From positions 1,550,001 to 1,614,000 of the forward strand of contig CAWAXW010000006.1 in NCBI GenBank assembly GCA_963786155.1: 64,000 nucleotides of DNA, written 5' to 3'. Below the pieces are notes generated by a model that did not search any database, was not told where the DNA came from, and saw only the letters and a program-made list of their open reading frames with translations. A program made the translations under genes and the position numbers. Numbering within the stretch: position 1 is the stretch's first letter; the number at the start of each line of letters is the position of its first letter. Source of the stretch: CAWAXW01 sp963786155 (GTDB lineage: Bacteria > Actinomycetota > CADDZG01 > WHSQ01). Below are positions 56,144 through 64,000 of this stretch, piece by piece.

Positions 56144-57259
56144 CTACTGAAGGAGGTCGTCGAGCGGCGTCCAGGGGAGGCCGTGCGCTTCGGCCACCGG
56201 CTCGTAGACGAGCGTTCCCTTATAGGTGTTCACTCCCAGGGCCAGGTTCGGGTCCTCGCGAACGCCTCCTTCGACCCCGGAGTCGGCGAGCGCAACGACG
56301 TAAGGCAATGTCGAGTTCGTAAGCCCATAAGTGGAGGTGTGAGGCACGGCACCGGGCATGTTCCCGACGCAGTAGTGCACGACATCGTGAACGAGATAGG
56401 TCGGATCCGAATGGGTCGTCATCTTGGAGGTCTCGAAGCAGCCTCCCTGATCCACGGAGATGTCCACCATGACGGTTCCCGGCGCCATCTCCCGGACGGT
56501 GTCTTCCGTCAACAGCTTTGGAGCGCGGGCTCCGGGGATGAGAACCGCCCCGATGATCAGATCGGCTGCCAAGACCGACTCCTCGACCGACAACCGGTTC
56601 GAAGCGAGGGTTTTGATCTTCCCTTGGTGGATGTAGTCGATCTGGCGCAGCTTGTTGATGTTCTTGTCGAGCACGACGACCTCGGCCTCCATGCCCTGAG
56701 CGATCCACGCCGCGTTCAGCCCGGCCATACCGGCCCCGATCACGACGACTCGCGCGGGACGCACCCCGGAGACCCCGCCCATCAGGACACCTCGGCCACC
56801 GTGCTCCCGTTCGAGGAGGTTCGCTCCGACATGGGGAGCCATCCGTCCCGCGACCTCGCTCATGGGAGCCAGTAAGGGCAGGGACCCGTCCGGCAGCTCG
56901 ACCGTCTCGTAGGCAACGGAGGTCGTGCCGGAGTCCATCAGTGCGCGCGTCACCGGCTCGCTTGCCGCGAGGTGCAGATACGTGAAGAGCACGAGGCCCG
57001 GCCGCAACCGATGGAACTCCTCCGGGATGGGCTCCTTCACCTTCAGCACCATGTCGGCTTCGCCGAAGACAACGTCGGCGTCGGGAACGATCTTGGCCCC
57101 CGCGCGTTCGAACTCGGAGTCGGAGATGCTGGAGCCGACGCCGGCTTCCCGTTCGATGATCACTTCGTGACCCCCGAGAGCCAGCTCGCGCACTCCGGCC
57201 GGGGTTATCGCGACGCGGTATTCGTTGTCCTTGAGCTCACCGGGGATCCCCACCTTCAT
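56144..57259 (-). CDS. ald: Alanine dehydrogenase
   Basis: About 371 residues. MKVGIPGELKDNEYRVAITPAGV, LVLFTYLHLAA, the Rossmann loop VVVIGAGMAGLNAAWIAQGM and VDISVDQGGCFETS are family marks. It catalyses reversible, NAD-dependent deamination of alanine to pyruvate. ATG 57259 has AAGGTG at a good distance; a GTG three codons earlier is also possible. It lies 8 bases upstream of xerD. Confidence 0.95.
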   Translation of the reverse strand: MKVGIPGELKDNEYRVAITPAGVRELALGGHEVIIEREAGVGSSISDSEFERAGAKIVPDADVVFGEADMVLKVKEPIPEEFHRLRPGLVLFTYLHLAASEPVTRALMDSGTTSVAYETVELPDGSLPLLAPMSEVAGRMAPHVGANLLEREHGGRGVLMGGVSGVRPARVVVIGAGMAGLNAAWIAQGMEAEVVVLDKNINKLRQIDYIHQGKIKTLASNRLSVEESVLAADLIIGAVLIPGARAPKLLTEDTVREMAPGTVMVDISVDQGGCFETSKMTTHSDPTYLVHDVVHYCVGNMPGAVPHTSTYGLTNSTLPYVVALADSGVEGGVREDPNLALGVNTYKGTLVYEPVAEAHGLPWTPLDDLLQ

Positions 57260-57293
57260 AGTGGGCACCTTATCCCCCGAGGTTACTGGGGCA

Positions 57294-58934
57294 CTAGAGG
57301 CGGATCTCGGCTTCCGTCGAGACGGCTACCTCGGCGCCCTTGGTCGCGAGGGCCGCTCCGACGAAGTCACGGAAGAGCGGGTGAGGCCTGTCCGGTCTCG
57401 ACTTGAATTCGGGATGGAACTGGCCGGCGACGAACCAAGGGTGATCGGCCAGCTCGATGATCTCGACCAGCGTCCGATCGGGCGATTCACCCGAACACAC
57501 CAGCCCGGCGTCTTCGAGCTTCCGGCGCACTCGTGGGTTGACCTCGTAACGATGACGATGTCGCTCGTAGACGAGCTCTTTGTCGTACGCGCTCTGCGCT
57601 TTCGTACCCGAGCTCAAGGCGCACGGATAGGCGCCGAGTCGCATCGTGCCTCCAAGGGAGTTGAGATCCTGCCCGGCAAGGATGTCCACCACCGGATATG
57701 GCGACGAGGTGTCGAACTCGGATGAGTTGGCCCCTTCCAGCCCGGCGACGTTGCGTGCGAACTCGATAACGGCACACTGCAAGCCCAGACAGATCCCAAA
57801 GAACGGCACATCATTCTCGCGCGCGTACTGAACCGCGGCGATCTTGCCTTCGATACCTCTCACGCCGAATCCTCCCGGCACCAAGATCCCGTCGAGGCCC
57901 GCAAGGGCCGAGGCGGGGTCGACGTCCTCGAGATCGCCCGACGCGACCCAACCGATGTCGACCTGGGCTCCGTGGAAGTAGGCGGCGTGCTTGAGGCTTT
58001 CGACTACCGAGAGGTAGGCGTCCGGGAGACTCACGTACTTCCCGATGATCCCGATCTTCACGCGCTTCTCGGTCCGCTCGATCCGGCCGACCAGGTCTCG
58101 CCAGGCCGTCATGTCGGGCTCGGCGACGCCCTCCATCCGGAGATGACTGACGATGAAGTCGTCGAGACCTTCGGACCTCAGCACGAGTGGGATCTCGTAG
58201 ATGTTGTCGGCGTCGGCGGCAGCCACGATCGCGTCCATGTTCACGTCGCACAACAACGAGATCTTCCGTTTCAGAGCAGGCTCGATCGGGCGATCCGAGC
58301 GGCACACGATCACGTCGGGCTGGATCCCGATGCTCCGCAGCTCCCGCACGGAGTGCTGGGTCGGTTTCGTCTTCAGCTCCTCGGCCGGTCCCATATAGGG
58401 GACGAGGGTCACGTGGATGTAGCAGGTGTCGTCCCGGCCCAGCTCAGTCTTGAGTTGGCGGATCGCCTCGAGGAAGGGGAGCGATTCGATGTCTCCGACG
58501 GTGCCCCCGATCTCGGTGATCAGCACGTCCGCGCCCGAGTCATCTCCGAGCGAGCGGATGCGCTCTTTGATCGCGTTCGTTATGTGTGGGATGACCTGAA
58601 CCGTGTCCCCGAGGTAATCGCCCCGGCGCTCCTTCGCGATCACGCTCTGATAGATGGCTCCGGTAGTGACGTTGGAGGCGCGGAACATGTTCTCGTCGAT
58701 GAAGCGCTCGTAGTGGCCGAGATCCAGGTCGGTCTCGCCGCCGTCCTCGGTGACGAACACCTCGCCGTGCTGGAAGGGGTTCATCGTGCCCGGGTCAACA
58801 TTGATGTACGGGTCGAGCTTCTGCATCATGACGCGCAGGCCGCGCGACTTGAGTAGACGACCCAGGGATGCGGCGGTGATCCCTTTCCCGAGACTTGAAA
58901 CGACACCACCGGTTACGAAAACGTGCTTCGCCAC
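57294..58934 (-). CDS. pyrG: CTP synthase
   Basis: 546 residues. The synthase domain begins KHVFVTGGVVSSLGKGITAASLG and includes DPYINVDPGTMNPFQHGEVFV. The glutamine amidotransferase domain has the nucleophile in FFGICLGLQCAV and the His-Glu pair in FHPEFKSRP. It forms CTP from UTP, ATP and glutamine. GTG start with GGAGGGCAG upstream. It precedes ald and xerD on the same strand. Confidence 0.97.
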   Translation of the reverse strand: MAKHVFVTGGVVSSLGKGITAASLGRLLKSRGLRVMMQKLDPYINVDPGTMNPFQHGEVFVTEDGGETDLDLGHYERFIDENMFRASNVTTGAIYQSVIAKERRGDYLGDTVQVIPHITNAIKERIRSLGDDSGADVLITEIGGTVGDIESLPFLEAIRQLKTELGRDDTCYIHVTLVPYMGPAEELKTKPTQHSVRELRSIGIQPDVIVCRSDRPIEPALKRKISLLCDVNMDAIVAAADADNIYEIPLVLRSEGLDDFIVSHLRMEGVAEPDMTAWRDLVGRIERTEKRVKIGIIGKYVSLPDAYLSVVESLKHAAYFHGAQVDIGWVASGDLEDVDPASALAGLDGILVPGGFGVRGIEGKIAAVQYARENDVPFFGICLGLQCAVIEFARNVAGLEGANSSEFDTSSPYPVVDILAGQDLNSLGGTMRLGAYPCALSSGTKAQSAYDKELVYERHRHRYEVNPRVRRKLEDAGLVCSGESPDRTLVEIIELADHPWFVAGQFHPEFKSRPDRPHPLFRDFVGAALATKGAEVAVSTEAEIRL

Positions 58935-59053
58935 CTGCCCTCCAGTTCTTCTAAGGACGCCTCTAAGAGCGGCCGAATCGATAGCCAGGCGACGACCCCC
59001 GACGTATCAGGGGGAAGTCATGCCACGTTAGCACGCGCCCCTCCGCGCGCGGC

Positions 59054-59890
59054 TTATTTCCGGGAGGGCCTGCCCAATCGGTCGAGCGCGCGCAGGGCCG
59101 CCGACCCTTCGATGAGCGTCGAGAACGACCACCGCTCGGAAGCCAGGTTAATCGCCGTCAGAACCAGGACGGCGGCTATCCGGCCCCCGCTCCCGAGCGA
59201 GAGCGCCGTGCCCAAGCCGAGGACCGCTCCGATCGGATTCGCGCCCGCGTCGCCGAGCATCGCCCTTGCCCGGAGATCGGGCACCAGGCAGACGGCGAGA
59301 GCGCCGATGACTCCAGCGGCGCCCACGGTCCAGGGTTCGGGCGCGAGCAAGAGGAGGGGAACCGACCAAGCAAGCCCGATCTTGCCGGCCCGTCCCGGAG
59401 CCCGGTCGAATAGGTTCACCAGATTGGCAGAGAGAGCCACGATCAGTCCGATCGCGACCACCGCTCCCCCATCTGCCGGCACGATCGCTCCCGCCCCGAG
59501 CCCTGCCACCCCTCCGGCGACCAGCTTCAGCGAGCCCCCGGTCAACTTCCCCATTCGCGCTTCCCCGAGGTGCCCCTTGAACCCGCGAGGTCGCTCGTCG
59601 CCTTTGAGGTCGTCCCACGCTCCTGCACTCCCCATCACGACGAGCACGAACGCGGTGGCGAGCCCGACCCGGCCGGTGCTTGCCTCCTCGAGTCCGATGG
59701 CGGCCGCCGCTGCGGTCGCCGCCAGCGCGGCCAGTGACGCGACAACGAGCACGACTCCGAGTACGGCCGGGACCGGCCGGCCCTCGACGTTGGTGCGCAC
59801 CAATCGAGCAGGGGCACGTCGGATCGCGAGCGGCGCGAGACCGGCAGCGACGACCCCGCCTACAAGACCGGCCAAGGCTGCAGCAATCAC
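59054..59890 (-). CDS. MraY/WecA-superfamily membrane phospho-sugar transferase, unusual subfamily
   Basis: GTG at 59890 overlaps the stop of the previous gene (GTGA); 278 residues with about nine helices. Conserved loops are GAWDDLKGDERPRGFKGHLGEAR (the paired Asp site), ANLVNLFDRAPGRAGK in place of the usual NLIDGLDGLA loop, and MLGDAGANPIGAVLG. The family moves a sugar-1-phosphate from UDP to undecaprenyl or decaprenyl phosphate. The DRAPGRA variant suggests a different acceptor or donor, not determined. It is encoded directly after a phosphatase-like membrane protein, a GT4 and MurJ, pointing to envelope work. Confidence 0.82.
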   Translation of the reverse strand: MIAAALAGLVGGVVAAGLAPLAIRRAPARLVRTNVEGRPVPAVLGVVLVVASLAALAATAAAAAIGLEEASTGRVGLATAFVLVVMGSAGAWDDLKGDERPRGFKGHLGEARMGKLTGGSLKLVAGGVAGLGAGAIVPADGGAVVAIGLIVALSANLVNLFDRAPGRAGKIGLAWSVPLLLLAPEPWTVGAAGVIGALAVCLVPDLRARAMLGDAGANPIGAVLGLGTALSLGSGGRIAAVLVLTAINLASERWSFSTLIEGSAALRALDRLGRPSRK

Positions 59891-62079
59891 GATGTTTCGG
59901 TCGGTCCGAGGTGTGCCAGCAGCGCGACGGGAACGAGATAAGAGAACATCATCGCCGGCACTACGATCCCCGAATCGTTCACCGCGAATCCGAGGACGGC
60001 CACGATCGATCCACCGACGAGGCCGGCAGCGATGGCCGGATAACGATTCGACAGCCGCTCCCACCGCCGACGCGGCCAGAACAACAGCCACGCGATGAAA
60101 GCGAGAGCCGCGGGCACTATGAATGTCCAGATCGTCGACCGCGCGACTCGGAACTGTGTTCTCACCTTGCGGCCGATGATGTCGAAGAACACCTGACTTC
60201 CCTGGTTGCGTACGTCTTCGTAGAGCCGGCCGAGGTGAGTGCGCGATTCCTCGGGTCGAGACAGGTCGAATGCAAGTAGCAGGGCGACCGCAGCGACGGC
60301 CCCCACGAGGCAGATGGCTATGACCTTCACGGTCGGCCTCTTACCTGCGAGCAGAAGCCAGCACAGTGTCAACCCGGGCACGAGCGCAAGAGCCCCTCCG
60401 ACATCGCTCCCGTAGTTGGGTGCTCCGTCGATGACGACGGTCAGTGCGAAGAGCAGTCCGACCGCGCCCAGCGTCCAGCGCGAGCGACCGTAACGATGTA
60501 CGACCAGTGTCGCCGTCAACACCGTCGCGGCGGCCAGCACGGCGAAGGCGATGTTCCCGATGCCTGAGAAACGTCCGGCGACGATCGGTGAGTAGCTGAA
60601 CACGGTATTGAGTTGAAGCGGCCCTCCGAGGATCATGTCGGCGAAGAAGACTCCGACGGTCGCGGCCGCTACGATCAGGAGCCGATCTAAGCCTTGGCGA
60701 GCGAGCAATACGGCCACGGCTACGAGCCCACCGGTGATCGCGAGAAGCAGGCCCGCGTAGGCGAACCCTCCCAATGAATGTCCCCGAACGACACCGGCCA
60801 GGTAGGTGGCGAGCGGAAATGCCGCGAGCGACAAGGCGACGAGCTCGAGGCCTCTCCGTAGAGCTCGGTTGGTTCCCTGGGAGTCTGGAGATCGCTCGGA
60901 GCGTTGCAGAAGAGCGACGGTCAGGAGGTACAGGCCGAGCTGAACGAGGACGAAAGTCGTCGCGACCGGCGTTCGGATCGAGTCTATGAACGACGTCTCA
61001 CGATCGAGCTCCACGGCTTCGGCCAGCCTGCCGTCGATCCTGCCCTCCGCCGCGAACCACGCCCGGCCGAGCATCGATGCCGGTCTCTCCAAACCCAGGT
61101 GCGACAGGACGGTCGGGGCGACATCGGGCAGGGTCACCATCCCCGGTCGTTGGGTGCTGGGTGAGGTCAGAGTCGAACCTGCGGGGAAGTTGCGGCCGAC
61201 GGCAACCGCGACGCCGAAGTGAACCGCAGGATCGTGAGCGGGCGACGTCGGGGCCACAACTATCAACAGGTCATGGCGGAGATCGAGCTCGTCCCCAAGT
61301 CTGCCGAGGAGAGCGTCGGCCGCAAGCAGGGCGTCGCGTTTGTGCTCGGGCAACTCCTCGCCGAGCGCTTGCTGTTTCTTGTCGACGCGGGCGAGATCCC
61401 CGTGATCTATGACGAGAGAGGCGCACGGATATAGCTCGAGAGCGCGCCGGACCGTTTGATCGATGGCGTCGGCGTCGGTGCGTACCTCGAACGGGTCGGT
61501 TGCAGGTTCGAGCAGATCTGTCCCGGTCGCCGAGATGGCCACTTGCCCGCTCTCGTCCATCGCCGCGAGCAGAACGTAGCGTCCGTAGCCGACCGGAAGC
61601 GGCGGCTCGAGGGAGTCGTCTGCGTTCCCGATGCCGATCAGCGGAAGGGGCTCGAGGGATTCAGCCAGCGCGCCCGGGTTCACCGTGCTGTAGCCGGCAT
61701 CGTCAAGGTCCTCCCGCATCGAGCCGAGGTTCGGGACGCTCACGTCTGCAACGAAGCCATCGCTATCCGTGTCCGCGGCGCCGGGGGGTGCTGCCGCGTT
61801 CTCGGGCCCTGCATCAACGCGTGCTCCCGCACCGATGCTTGCGAAGCCCGAGGGCAGAGAAGTGCGCGAGAGGTTCGTCCGGACGGATATGGAACCCGCG
61901 GCCCCTCGCTCCATAGCGGACAACAGATGGGGAGGTTCGAACCGCTCGACATCCCGCCACGTCACACCGGGCAGCGTGAATATGACGGCGCGGTCGCATG
62001 TGGGACCATGCGCCGAAGCTGGAGCAGGGAGAGACACAAGCGCCGTCGCGACGATCGCCGTTGCGAGAGATCGCCTCAT
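59887..62079 (-). CDS. Alkaline-phosphatase-fold extracellular domain plus polytopic membrane domain
   Basis: 730 residues. A signal peptide (RRSLATAIVATALVSLPAPASA) is followed by about 360 residues with the alkaline-phosphatase-superfamily pattern: DRAVIFTLPGVTW at the front, LVIDHGDLARV, LLIVVAPTSP and LPDVAPTVLSHLGLERPASMLGR at the end. About nine helices then follow (residues 385-725). The usual metal-ligand Asp/His set is only partly visible, so enzymatic activity is uncertain. The ATG overlaps the GT4 stop (ATGA) and the stop overlaps the MraY-like start (GTGA). It possibly acts on a lipid-linked envelope precursor. Confidence 0.75.
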   Translation of the reverse strand: MRRSLATAIVATALVSLPAPASAHGPTCDRAVIFTLPGVTWRDVERFEPPHLLSAMERGAAGSISVRTNLSRTSLPSGFASIGAGARVDAGPENAAAPPGAADTDSDGFVADVSVPNLGSMREDLDDAGYSTVNPGALAESLEPLPLIGIGNADDSLEPPLPVGYGRYVLLAAMDESGQVAISATGTDLLEPATDPFEVRTDADAIDQTVRRALELYPCASLVIDHGDLARVDKKQQALGEELPEHKRDALLAADALLGRLGDELDLRHDLLIVVAPTSPAHDPAVHFGVAVAVGRNFPAGSTLTSPSTQRPGMVTLPDVAPTVLSHLGLERPASMLGRAWFAAEGRIDGRLAEAVELDRETSFIDSIRTPVATTFVLVQLGLYLLTVALLQRSERSPDSQGTNRALRRGLELVALSLAAFPLATYLAGVVRGHSLGGFAYAGLLLAITGGLVAVAVLLARQGLDRLLIVAAATVGVFFADMILGGPLQLNTVFSYSPIVAGRFSGIGNIAFAVLAAATVLTATLVVHRYGRSRWTLGAVGLLFALTVVIDGAPNYGSDVGGALALVPGLTLCWLLLAGKRPTVKVIAICLVGAVAAVALLLAFDLSRPEESRTHLGRLYEDVRNQGSQVFFDIIGRKVRTQFRVARSTIWTFIVPAALAFIAWLLFWPRRRWERLSNRYPAIAAGLVGGSIVAVLGFAVNDSGIVVPAMMFSYLVPVALLAHLGPTETS

Positions 62080-63169
62080 GGGGCGCCCAGGTAGACATCC
62101 GCGACGCGCTGCAACATCGACTCGATAGATGAGACGGCCGTGAGGTGCAGGCGAGCGGCATCGGCATAGGCGCGCGCCCGGGAGGGATCGCCCAGCACTT
62201 CATCGAGCGCCGCCGCGAGCGAGCGTGGATCGGCTTTCGCTACCAACCTCCCAGAGACACCGTCCTCGATGAGCTCCCCCATCCCGCCGACTTCGGTCGA
62301 CACGACCGGCACCCCGAGCTGGATCGCCTCCTGTGCGGCCAGGGCGTGGGCCTCCCAAACGGAAGACATGCAGAACACATCCGAGGCCGCAACGAATTCG
62401 GCGGGCAGCTCGCGCCAACCCAGCCAGTGGACGCGCCCCTCGATACCGAGCCTTGCCGCCAAAGCGCGCAGCTCGTGTGCATCGGGTCCCTCTCCCACGA
62501 CGAGCAACTGCGCAGGCACGGCCATGAGGGCGATGGCTTGGAGCATCGTGGGGAGATCCTTCTGAGGGGCCAGGCGCGTGACCGTGGAGATCACCGGCAT
62601 GTCCTCGTCGATCCCCACTTCGGAGCGCAATTGATGCCGGTCTCGAACGACTTCCGGGGCGGCGGTTGCCAACAGGAGCACTTCTATGCGGTCGCGCGAG
62701 CGGGAGCCGCGGCCCGCAGATGGCGAGCGATCTCTTCGGACGGCGCGAAAACCTTCTGATTCAGGCCGACAACGATCGGTTCGGCCCTTCGATACAGCCG
62801 GGCCCGGGCTCCTGCGATCTCGGGTTGGACCAGGTTGTGAACCGTCGCCACCGGGCGAGCATGCGTCCGGCGGGCCGCCAGAGCCGAATCGATCGACGCT
62901 CGCAGGCCGTGGCCGTGCACCACTCCATATCCGTTGTCGACGATCAGCTCGCGTAACGACCGGAGCGCGGCGCGATGGCCTTTGATCGCTCCGTCGGGGA
63001 TGTCGAGCGCGATATGTGCCTTCGGCATCACCGGCGGCAGGTCGCTTGGCCCGGCAACGTCGATGGTCAGCCCATTGCTCCCATCCAGCGACTCCGTGAG
63101 CAGGGCCACATGGCGAGCGATCCCACCCGCGGAGCGACCCAGCACTTGGAGGACGCGGACCTCAGACAC
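62076..63169 (-). CDS. GT4-family glycosyltransferase (frameshift near 62690)
   Basis: The first frame gives VRVLQVLGRSAGGIARHVALLTESL and VVHGHGLRASIDSALAAR, the GT-B N-terminal domain. After the slip at CGCTCGCGCGACC the second frame gives STVTRLAPQKDLPTMLQA, LLVVGEGPDAHELRAL and the donor-site SSVWEAHALAAQEAIQLGVPVVSTEVGGMGELI (E-x7-E type). About 363 residues. The GTG start overlaps murJ by eight bases. Together with the neighbours it probably glycosylates a lipid-linked envelope precursor; the sugar is unknown. Confidence 0.88.
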
Positions 63170-64000
63170 GTTCCCGTCCCTTGAAGAGATCGGTGATCCT
63201 GCCCAGTTCGGGAGCGCCTATGACCTTCATGCACGCCACGTAGACGATCGCGCCGACGCCCCAGCAGACGGCGAGTGTTACCAAGCTCTCCCACCGGCTC
63301 TGCGCATCCATCAAAGCCCTGACGACGAGGCCGGCCGCGGCGCTGGCTATGGCGACCCCCGCTGCCACCGAGACTCGCCGGATCGACAGGACGAACGGAG
63401 CGGTCGCCGTACGCGACGCAAGCATCGCCCCGAGTACCGCCGCACCCACTGCGAAAGCGAGGGAATGACCGAGGGCCAAGCCGGCCACGCTCCAATCGGA
63501 TGGCAGAGCGAAGAAGAAGGCTGCGCCGGCGCCACCTGCCACGACGATGGCGAGACCGTTGATGAACGCGGGTGTGCACGCGTCGCTCATCGCGTAGAAA
63601 GCGCGGGTCATCACTAGGAAGGCGGAGAAGAACGGGAGCCCTATGGCGAATGCGGAGATCGACTCGGCCCACGAGCTCCGCGCCGCGCTCGTCCATGAGC
63701 CCATAGCTCAACGTGACGTTCGCGATCAGATCGCCGGTGATCGCCAGCAGGGCCGCTACGGGGACAAGGATGAAACCGAGCATCGTGAGCCCATCCCCAG
63801 TGCGCGCGGCCAAGGGACCCAGCTCATCTCGTGCTGCATGTTCGGACATCACCGGGAAGAGCGCATTGAAGATCGGCATCGCGAACAGTGCGTGGGGAAC
63901 GTAGAAGAACGTGTACGCCCATTGGTAAGCGGCGACTCCGCCCTCGATCCGGTTGGCGAGCACCAGCACCACGATGAGGCCGGCTTGGTAGCCGCCGGCA
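63162..64000 (-). CDS. murJ: Lipid II flippase MurJ, C-terminal part (cut by window edge; frameshift near 63670)
   Basis: The two frames join to give a MurJ/MviN-like membrane protein: VAAYQWAYTFFYVPHALFAMPIFNALFPVMSEHAA, then FVLSIRRVSVAAG and the conserved SAFAIGLPFFSAFLVMTRAFYAM after the slip near 63670. At least nine helices are seen; the N-terminal part is beyond the window. MurJ moves lipid-linked peptidoglycan precursors across the membrane. It is the upstream gene of the GT4/phosphatase-like/MraY-like cluster. Confidence 0.9.

Overview
The window looks like a chromosome segment of a high-GC, probably deep-branching or uncultured member of the Actinomycetota. The evidence is gene content and order: a GcvH / GarA-like FHA / MerR / DUF151 / MerR block, a ParA-ScpA-ScpB-RluB-Cmk-Der block with XerD and PyrG nearby, a DUF4193 protein, and Lnt and polyprenyl-phosphate mannose synthase genes close together. 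Many genes overlap as ATGA or GTGA and many start with GTG or TTG. No ribosomal RNA is present, so the genus cannot be named. About 21 single-base-type frameshifts interrupt at least 17 otherwise intact genes, many of them normally essential. This points to uncorrected sequencing indels rather than gene decay, and the affected genes are annotated as CDS with the shift noted.

1-11 kb is an uptake and acyl-CoA module. A lipoprotein solute-binding protein, LivH, a fused LivM-LivG and LivF form a branched-chain-amino-acid-type ABC importer in one operon with an alpha/beta hydrolase and a TetR regulator. Acyl-CoA ligases, a second hydrolase and a secreted depolymerase-like esterase lie on the opposite strand. 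A similar inverted repeat precedes both operons and is a candidate operator for the TetR protein. 11-17 kb holds ProRS, a YjbQ-like protein, a 600-bp gap with a candidate structured RNA, DUF4193, Lnt, an HNH endonuclease and a mannose-phosphate-polyprenol synthase. 17-31 kb is more accessory: a Uma2 nuclease, membrane glycosyltransferases (one a GT2/zinc-ribbon/GT87 fusion), two histidine-kinase hybrids, secreted RTX and CARDB/DUF11-like proteins, and a copper pair (a cupredoxin-beta-helix protein and a two-domain multicopper oxidase).

30.6-39.7 kb carries the glycine cleavage genes (gcvPB, gcvPA, gcvT, gcvH) with the GarA/FtsR-type regulators, plus hypoxanthine phosphoribosyltransferase and a D,D-carboxypeptidase. 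39.7-55 kb is core cell biology: a sugar nucleotidyltransferase/phosphomutase fusion, PgsA-like synthase, tRNA-Pro, Der, Cmk, AroA, TyrA, chorismate mutase, RluB, ScpB, ScpA, TrpRS, an M50 protease, ParA and phosphopentomutase. 55-64 kb continues with a DksA/TraR protein, XerD, alanine dehydrogenase, PyrG and an envelope cluster (MraY/WecA-like transferase, phosphatase-like membrane protein, GT4, MurJ).

The most unusual feature is a family of short intergenic arrays with an 8-bp period and the degenerate palindromic unit WRTCKAYW (typically TGTCGACT or TATCTACT). I found twelve arrays, all between 33.5 and 53.6 kb. They sit at gene boundaries, often supply stop codons, and in two cases are read as protein. 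A 162-bp imperfect palindrome at 35.6 kb and a possible promoter-to-terminator RNA unit at 13.1-13.5 kb are further non-coding features not explained by the genes.
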